Part shown: positions 56,301 through 64,000 of the stretch, one piece after another
Layout: each line of letters begins with the position of its first letter
Position numbering within the stretch: the stretch's first letter is position 1
Source of the DNA: Sphingomonas phyllosphaerae FA2
GTDB taxonomy: Bacteria > Pseudomonadota > Alphaproteobacteria > Sphingomonadales > Sphingomonadaceae
DNA: 64,000 bases
Direction of reading: 5' to 3'
Assembly (NCBI RefSeq): GCF_000427645.1
Contig: NZ_KE386571.1
Span: 1,353,676-1,417,675, forward strand
The notes under the pieces: generated by a model
What the model saw: only the letters and a program-made list of their open reading frames with translations
The model's database searches: none
What the model was told of the DNA's origin: nothing
Translations under genes and position numbers: made by a program

Positions 56301-59300
56301 CAGATGCCGGCGGCCGAGCAGCTCGGCGATCTGCACCGCGTTGAGCGCCGCGCCCTTGCGGAGATTGTCGCTGACGCACCACAGCGCCAGACCGTTCTCG
56401 ACCGTCGGGTCCTCGCGGACGCGGCTGACGTAGGTGGCGTCGTCGCCGGCGCTTTCGATCGGGGTGACGTATCCGCCGTCCTCGCGCTTGTCGACGAGCA
56501 TCACGCCGGGCGCTTCGCGGAGGATATTCTGCGCATCCTCGGCCGACAGCTCGTTCTCGAACTCGATGTTGAGCGCCTCGCTATGGCCGACGAACACCGG
56601 CACGCGCACGCAGGTGGCGGTGACCTTGATCTTCGGATCGAGGATCTTCTTGGTCTCGACGACCATCTTCCACTCTTCCTTGGTCGAACCGTCGTCGAGG
56701 AAGCTGTCGATGTGCGGGATGACGTTGAAGGCGATCTGCTTGGTGAACTTCTTCGGCTCGGCTGGATCGCCGACGAAGATGTTGCGGCTCTGCTCGAACA
56801 GCTCGTCCATGCCGATCTTGCCCGCACCCGACACCGACTGGTAGGTCGCGACGACCACGCGCTTGATCTTGGCCGCGTCGTGCAGCGGCTTGAGCGCGAC
56901 GACCATTTGCGCGGTCGAGCAATTGGGGTTGGCGATGATGTTCTTGGCGCGATAGCCATCGATCGCGGCGGCATTCACCTCCGGCACGATCAGCGGCACG
57001 TCCGGGTCCATGCGGTAAAGCGACGAATTGTCGATCACAGTGCAACCCGCGGCGGCGAACTTCGGCGCGTAGACGGCGGTCGCCTCGCTGCCAATCGCGA
57101 ACAGCGCCATGTCCCAGCCGGCGGGATCGAAATGCTCGATATTCTGCACCTTGAGCATCCGGCCGGTGTCGCCATATTCGATCTGGTCGCCGACCGAACG
57201 CGACGAGGCAAGCACCGCGATCTCGTCAGCCGGAAACTGCCGCTCGGCGAGGATGTTGACCATCTCGCGCCCGACATTGCCCGTGGCACCCGCCACCACC
57301 ACCCGGTACCCCATATCCGTCCTTCCAACGCGCCGAGATTGCGGCGCTTTCACATCATGTCGCGGACGCGCCGTAGCGCCGCAATTTTCGAAAAGCCAGA
57401 AAGCTCTACTTGGGACCGCTACCAACGTGCTGGTCGAGGAAGCGCTCGATCGTCGTCCAGACGTGGATGTCGCGCGATGCCGAATGCGTCTTGCCGGGAT
57501 AGAGCATCATCTCGAACGGCATGTCCGCCGCCTGCAATTCGGCGGCCACCTTGGTGGAGTTGTCGAGGAAGACGTTGTCGTCCGCCATGCCGTGCATCAG
57601 CAGCAGCGGCGTGGTGATCTTCTTCGGATCGATCACGGCGCGCGACGCGTCATAGGCGACGCCGTCGACGCGCGGATCGCCCATGTAGCGCTCGGTATAA
57701 TGCGTGTCGTAGAGATGCCAGTCGGTGACCGGCGCGCCCGAGATCGCGGCGGCATACAGGTGCTGATCGGCCTCGATCATCTTGAGCGACATATAGCCGC
57801 CATAGGACCAGCCGAAGGTGGCGATCCGCGCCGGATCGACGAAGGCCAGCGTCTTCAGATACTCGGCGCCCTTGCGCTGATCGTCGACCTCGACCGTGCC
57901 CATCGCGTGCCAGATCGCGCTTTCGAACGCGACGCCGCGGTTGGCCGAGCCGCGATTGTCGACCTCGAAATAGATCCAGCCCTTGTCGACCAGATGCTGG
58001 ATCAGCGGGTTCTTCCAGCTGCGCGTCACATATTGCGGACCGGGGCCACCATAATGCTGGAAGAACACCGGATAGCGCTTGCCCGGCTCCAGCCGCGGCG
58101 TGACCATCTGCCAGTGGAGATCGGTGGTGCCGTCGGCGGCCTTGATCGTGCCGAAGCGCACCGGTTCGTGGCTGGCGACATAGGGCGCATAGGGGTGCGT
58201 GCCCTCGACGCGGTTCTCGTTGATCCATGACAGCCGCTTGCCGCCGGCGTCGGCGAGATAGGTCTGCGGCGGCTGATCGGGGTTGGAACGCGTGACGAGG
58301 AAGCGCTGCGCGTTGCCGTCGGCGGTGACGCTGTTGTTCCAGCCGGATTCTGTCAGTCGCGTAATGCCGCCGCGCTTCAGATCGAGCGCGTAGAGATGCT
58401 GTTCGAGGACATCGTCCTTGTTGGCGGTGAAATAGACGCGGCCCTTTGCCTCGTCGACCGCAACCAGCCCCGTCACGACCCAGTCGCCCTTGGTCAGCTG
58501 CGTCCAGCGGCCGTCCTTCAGCCGCCACAGATGCCCGTAGCCGTCGCGTTCGGAGTGCCACAACAGGCTGCCGTCCTCCATCGCGCGATAGCTGTCGGTC
58601 AGGTTGATCCAGCTCTTCGCACGCGCGGTTTCGGTGAAGAGGATGGTCGCCTTGCCGGTGACGGGATCGACGCGGAGCATGTCGAGCTTCGTCTGCGCAC
58701 GGTTCTCGCGCTGGACGAGCAAGGCCGAGCCGTCGGGCAGCCAGTCGACGCGCGCCAGATAGATGTCGGGATCGCTGCCGAGGTCGACCTTCACCTTACC
58801 CGAGCCATCGGCGCGCATGACGTACAGGTCGACCAGCACGTTGGGGGTGCCGGCGGCGGGATAGCGTTGTTCGTAGATGCTGGTGCCGGTCGCGCCGATC
58901 GCGGCGCGGGTGAAGACCTTGACCGGCGTTTCGTCGAACCGCTCGATCGCGAGGTAGCGATCGTCGGGGCTCCACCAATAGCCGTCGGTGCGGTGCATTT
59001 CCTCCTGCGCGACGAACTCCGCCTCGCCGAAGTGGACGAGGCCCCTGCCCTCGCTGGTCAGCGCGCGCGCCGCCCCGCCGCCGAGCGGCTGGACCCAGAC
59101 GTTCTGGTCGCGAACGTAGCTGACGAAGCCGCCGCGCGGCGAGACGTTGGCGTTGAGCACGCCGCCGGGGACGTCGGTGATCCGGCGCACCTGTCCGTCG
59201 GTGCCGGCGAGATAGAGGTTGCCGTCGACGGGCACGAGCAGGTTGCGCCCGTCCGCCGCCCAGTCATAGGCGACGATGCCCTTGAGCGCGCCGATGCGGG

Positions 59301-62300
59301 CGCGTTCGCGCTGCATCTTCTCGGCTTCGGACAGCGCAGCGCCGGTGCCGATCTTGAGGCTGTCGACGAGCATCCGCTCCGCACCGGTGGTGGTGTCGCG
59401 CGCCCAGAGGTCGAGCCGATCCTTGTCGTCGGAGCGCGCGCGCAGGAAGGTGAGCAGCGTGCCGTCGGGCGAGAGCTTGAGCGCGCGCGGCTGCGGACCG
59501 GCGAGATCGGGGGCGGCGAACACCCGCTCCAACGGCAGCGCCGGCGCCGTCTGCGCCTGAGCTTCAGCCACGACCGCAACCCCCGTCGTCGCCAGCGCGG
59601 CGGCGATAAACCACTTGTGCATTCAGACCCTCCGTCACGAGAGTGCTGGTGGCAAAGATCACCGCGCGAAGACAGCGGAATCTTGGGTTTCCCGTCCTCG
59701 CGGTGATCGACTTGCGCCGATCACCTGCCCTCTTCTGTCATCCCGGACTCGATCCGGGATCCCGCTTCTTACTTCTGTCGTCAAGAAGCGGGGCCCCGGA
59801 TCAAGTCCGGGGCGACGAACAGGGCGGGACGGAATGTCGGTCCAATCTAAGCGAGTTGCCAATAGGTCGCATAGCGTTCGTGCGCGATGCGGTGATAGGG
59901 GATCAGCCGCACCGGCGTGCCGTCCTGCGCGGCGATCGTGAATTCCAGCGGATTGCCGGTCGGGCGGATGCTGCCCGCCAGCGCATCGGGATCCCCCGCG
60001 AGCACCGGCACCGCGACGGGTGCGTCATTATAGTCGCCGTACTTGCGCTCGTTGACGATGATGTCCGCACCGGGGGCGAGCCCCTGTTTGCCAAGCGCGC
60101 CGGCCAGCACCAGCGGGCCGTAGGTGAAGGCGACGATCTGCGGCGCGGCGGGAGCCTGTTCGGCGGCGGGCTCCATGACGAGCCGCAGCTCGACCGTGTC
60201 GCCGTCGTTCCATGTCCGGTCGACGGTGACATAGCTGCCGGGTTCGACCGAGGTCGCCGTTTCGCGGCCGTTGACCAGCACGGTCGCGGTGCGGCTCCAG
60301 CGCGGGTGGCGCAGTTCAAGCGCGAGCGCGGCCGGGCGCTTCGCGGCGATGCGCAGCCGGGTGCCGGCCTGTGCGGGGAAAGCGGTTTCCTGCGTCAGAA
60401 CAATGTTTTGATCGCGCCACTTGAGCGTCGATGGGATGAACAGGTTGACGTAGAGCTTGCGACCGTCGTGAAAATAGATCGAGTCGCGGTATTTGACGTG
60501 GTTCTCCATCCCCGTACCGGTGCAGCACCAGAAGCTGTCCTCGGGGGTGTGGTACAGCTTCATGTAGCCGGGGCGCGCGCCCTGGAAATAGGTCGCCATT
60601 CCGCTGTCCGGGTCCTGCGAGGCGAGGATGCCGTTGTAGAGCGTGCGCTCGTAATAGTCTGCGTAATCGGCGCGCGGGTCCTGCAGGAACAATTGCCGCG
60701 TCAGTTTGAGCATATTGTGCTGGCAGCACGTCTCCGAGCCCTTGGCCGAGAAGACGTGCTTGTCGAAATCGGCCATCGCGAAGAAATGCTCGTTGTCGCC
60801 GTGGCCGCCGGTCGCGAAGGCGCGGGTGCGCGCGACGGTCTTCCAGAAGAATTGCGCGGCGGCGTGGTAGCTGGCGTCGCCGCCGGCCTCGTGAACGCGC
60901 TGGAAGCCGATGATCTTCGGGATTTGCGTGTTGGCGTGCATCCCGTCGAGCTGGTCCTGCGCCTTGACCAGCGGCGCGAGCACTGCCTTTTGCGAGAAAC
61001 GTTCGGCAAGTTGTTGATAATCGGCGTTGCCGGTCATGACGAACAGGTCAGCGTACACTTCGTTCATGCCGCCATATTCAGTCTTGAGCATCTCCTCGAA
61101 CTGCGCGTCGCTCAGGGGACCAGTGGCGACCACGCCCCAATCGGCGAGCCGTAGCAGCACCGCCTTCGCCGCCGCGCTGTCCGCCAGCAACGTCGCATCG
61201 CGCAGGCCGGCATAGACCTTGTGAAGCGTGTACCACGGCACGCCGGTGATCGGCTCGCCACGCAGATGCGCAGAGACGAGCGCCGCGCCCTTGGGAAAGG
61301 CGCAGACCAGACCGCTGTTCGCGGCCTTCTGGCACGCCGCCAGTTCCCCGGCGATATAGTCGATGCGCTTGCGATACTCGGCCTTACCGGTCGCGCGATA
61401 AGCCAGCGCGCAGGCGGAGAGGTAATGGCCGAGCGTGTGGCCGTGGCAGTTGATGTCGGCCCACATCGGTTCGGACTCCCAGCCGCCGTACACCGGCGCC
61501 CTGGGCTTCAGGCCAGCGTTGACGCGGAAATTGTGGAGCAGCCGGTCTGGCTGGAGCCGCAGCAAATACGCCTCGGTCTGGTGCTGTGCGTGCAGGAACG
61601 GGCTGTCGAGCAGGTCCACGTCGCGCATGTCGAACGGCTGGAGCGAGGCCGAGGCGCTGGCCTGTGCGAACGCCGGCATGGTGACCCCGGCCATCAACGC
61701 GCCGCCGGCGACGCCGGAGAGGAAATGACGACGCGACAGCGGGTTGCAACAGACGGTGGCCACGAAACTCTCCTATCGTGCGCAGCTCGGGCGGCGCCGA
61801 GCGAGCATAGCCATTACTCCGTCATTTGCCACCCGTTGCGTTCGCGCCGCAGCCTTGTCACTCTTCGGCAAATCCGGGGGAAGATGATTGATGCGCCGAC
61901 TGATTCTTACTGCGCTGCTCGCCAGCGCGACGCCGGTCGCCGCGGCGGAGCCGGTCGCCAAGGAGCAGTTGCTGACCCCGCCCGCCGGCGCGCGGCACTT
62001 CGTCATCAGTTCGGAGGCCGGTAAGCACGGCGACATCTGGTCGTGGAGCCCCGCCGACGGCAAGATCGCCTATCGCATGTCGATGTCGCTGCGCGGCTGG
62101 CTCACCGAGACCGACGAGGTGATCACGAGCGGCCCCGATCGCCGTCCGACGGCCATCGCAATCCGCGGCTTCACCGACTCAGGCGATGCCACCGAGAATT
62201 TCAGCGTCGCGCGCGATGGCATCGCGACGTGGAAGACCAGCGTCGATGCCGGCTCCGCGCCCTATGCCGCGCGGCGCTACAGCACTTATGGCGGGCCGCC

Positions 62301-64000
62301 GCTGGCGAACGAACAGGATGTGGCGGCACTGGTCGCGGCGGGGACGAAGGGCGTCGACCTGCTGCCCGGCGGCCATGCGACGCTGACGATGGGTGACGTC
62401 ACCGAGATCGACGGGCCGCAGGGCAAGACGCCGGTGCGGCTGGCATTCATCCGCGGCTATGGCTTCTCACCCTCGCCGTTGTGGCTCGACAAGGACAACC
62501 GGCTGTTCGGCTATGCCGGGGTCATCTCGATGCTGCCCGAAGGCTATGAGGCAGCCGGACCAAAGCTGAAAGAGGTGCAGGACAAGGCGACCGCCGCGAT
62601 GGTCCGCGACGTGGCGCGCACCTTCCTGACGCCCGCCAATCGCACGCCGACGCTGGTCGACCATGTGCTGCTGTTCGATTCGGTGAAGGGCACGTACCTG
62701 CCCGATCGCGCGGTGCTGATCGCCGACGGCAAGGTCACGGCGGTCGGAGCGGGCGGCTCGCTGCGCGCGCCTGCGGGCGCGACGACGCTGGACGGGCGCG
62801 GCAAGACGTTGGTGCCGGGGCTGTGGGACGCGCACCAGCATGTCGGCGACGACTGGTCGCTGCTCCAGAACATCGCGACGGGCATGACGAATTACCGCAG
62901 CCCGGGCTCGCTGATCGAGGATGCGCACAGCATCGTGCAGCGGCGCGCGGCGGGCGACCTGCTGGCGCCGGACGGGCGCGTATCGGTGATCATCGACCGC
63001 AAGGACCCGCTCGCCGCGCAGGGTGCGCTGACTGTCTCGTCGGCGGAGGAAGCGGTCGCGGCCGTGCGCAAGATCAAGGCCGCCGGCATGTGGGGGGTCA
63101 AGTTCTACACGTCGATGACCCCGGCGTGGATCGCACCTGCCGCGGCGGAGGCGCATCGGCTGGGCCTGCACGTCCACGGGCACGTCCCGGCGGGGATGCG
63201 GCCGCTGGATGCGGTGCGCGCGGGCTATGACGAGGTCACGCACATCAACTTCATCATGATGCAGGCGATGCCGCAGGCGGTGGTCGACAAGGCCAACACC
63301 GCCGCGCGGCCGGAAGGCCCGGCGCGTTATGGCAAGGACGTCGATCTCGATAGCGCGGCGATGCGGGCGTTCTACGCCGAACTGGCAAAGCGCAAGACGG
63401 TGATCGACCCGACCTTGACCGTTTGGGAGCCGTTGATGATCAGCGACGGCACCGCGATTCCGCCTGAATATGCTGCCTTCGCCAAGGTCGCGCCGCCAGC
63501 GGTGGCGCGCGGCTGGCGGATCGCGGGCTATCCGTTGAAAGACGGGCTGACCCGCGAGGATTACCGCAAGAGCTTCGGCAAGATGGTCGAACTGGTCGGG
63601 CGGCTGCACAAGGCGGGCGTGCCGATCGTCGCAGGCACCGATGGCTGGGGCGTCGAACTGGTCCGCGAACTGAAATTGTACCGGCAGGCCGGGCTGAGCA
63701 ATGCGCAGGCATTGCAGACCGCGACGATCGTACCGGCGAAGATGGTCGGGATGGGTGACCGGCTCGGCTCGGTCGCGGCCGGGAAGACCGCGGACGTCAT
63801 TCTGGTCGACGGCGACGTATCGCAGGACATCGGCAACCTGCGGCATGTGCGGACGGTGTTTCTGGATGGCTATCGGCTGGACGGGGATGCGCTGCGGAGT
63901 GCGAGCGGGATGAGCGGAATGCCGGAGTGAATACCGCGCCCACCTTTCACCGTCATCCCCGCGGAGGCGGGGATCCAGAACCTCTGAGGCTTTCGGCTCT

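Overview
The window is a high-GC chromosomal segment from an alphaproteobacterium, most likely a Sphingomonas-type member of the Sphingomonadaceae. The reasons are: a PEPxxWA-CTERM exoprotein, a TonB-dependent receptor, HrcA/CIRCE-type groESL, a DivL-type tyrosine pseudokinase next to tsaE, alphaproteobacterial AddAB, an egtBD pair, a protoglobin-coupled chemoreceptor, and dispersed REP-like 'CGTCATTCCCGCG' repeats. I see no rRNA, tRNA, integrase, transposase, prophage or CRISPR array. Most of it reads as ordinary chromosome.

Layout. 1-6.5 kb: the end of yciB, a siderophore-type TonB receptor, a PEP-CTERM protein, an anchored hypothetical, a secreted GH43-CBM13 enzyme and a Mn-type superoxide dismutase. 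6.5-10.1 kb: a phage-shock locus, with pspF divergent from a sigma-54-driven operon (small exported ORF, pspA, pspB, pspC and three further small membrane/coiled-coil proteins that resemble PspB). 10.2-21.4 kb: sufE, a PepSY/response regulator/histidine kinase operon, an ABC-F protein, a soluble globin-coupled MCP, a PadR plus membrane protein pair, a DUF815 ATPase, manC, a DUF3429 protein and a Uma2 nuclease. 21.6-31.2 kb: groESL with CIRCE, a MATE transporter, sppA, a PAT-like acetyltransferase, egtBD, a PduO-type adenosyltransferase and a HIG1 protein.

31.5-37.6 kb: secA, a small exported protein, a secreted orphan of atypical composition, argJ and a GST. 37.6-49.6 kb: one long leftward gene string divL-tsaE-amgK-murU-addB-addA-trxA-hypothetical, mostly with start/stop overlaps. 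It combines cell-cycle signalling, tRNA t6A synthesis, peptidoglycan sugar recycling and recombinational repair. 49.7-56.1 kb: ahcY behind a striking AT-rich palindrome, yqgE, a peroxiredoxin, amn, a histone-H1-like membrane protein, an alpha/beta hydrolase and a YitT protein. 56.2-64 kb: asd, a secreted DPP-IV-like peptidase, a Tat-exported GH127 beta-L-arabinofuranosidase and a secreted amidohydrolase.

The most notable points are the expanded psp operon with its regulatory palindromes, the DivL-type kinase with Tyr in place of the phosphorylatable His, the palindrome in front of ahcY, a candidate structured RNA near 2.7 kb, a probably leaderless self-regulated PadR gene, and several families of dispersed inverted repeats, one of which sits between addB and addA.
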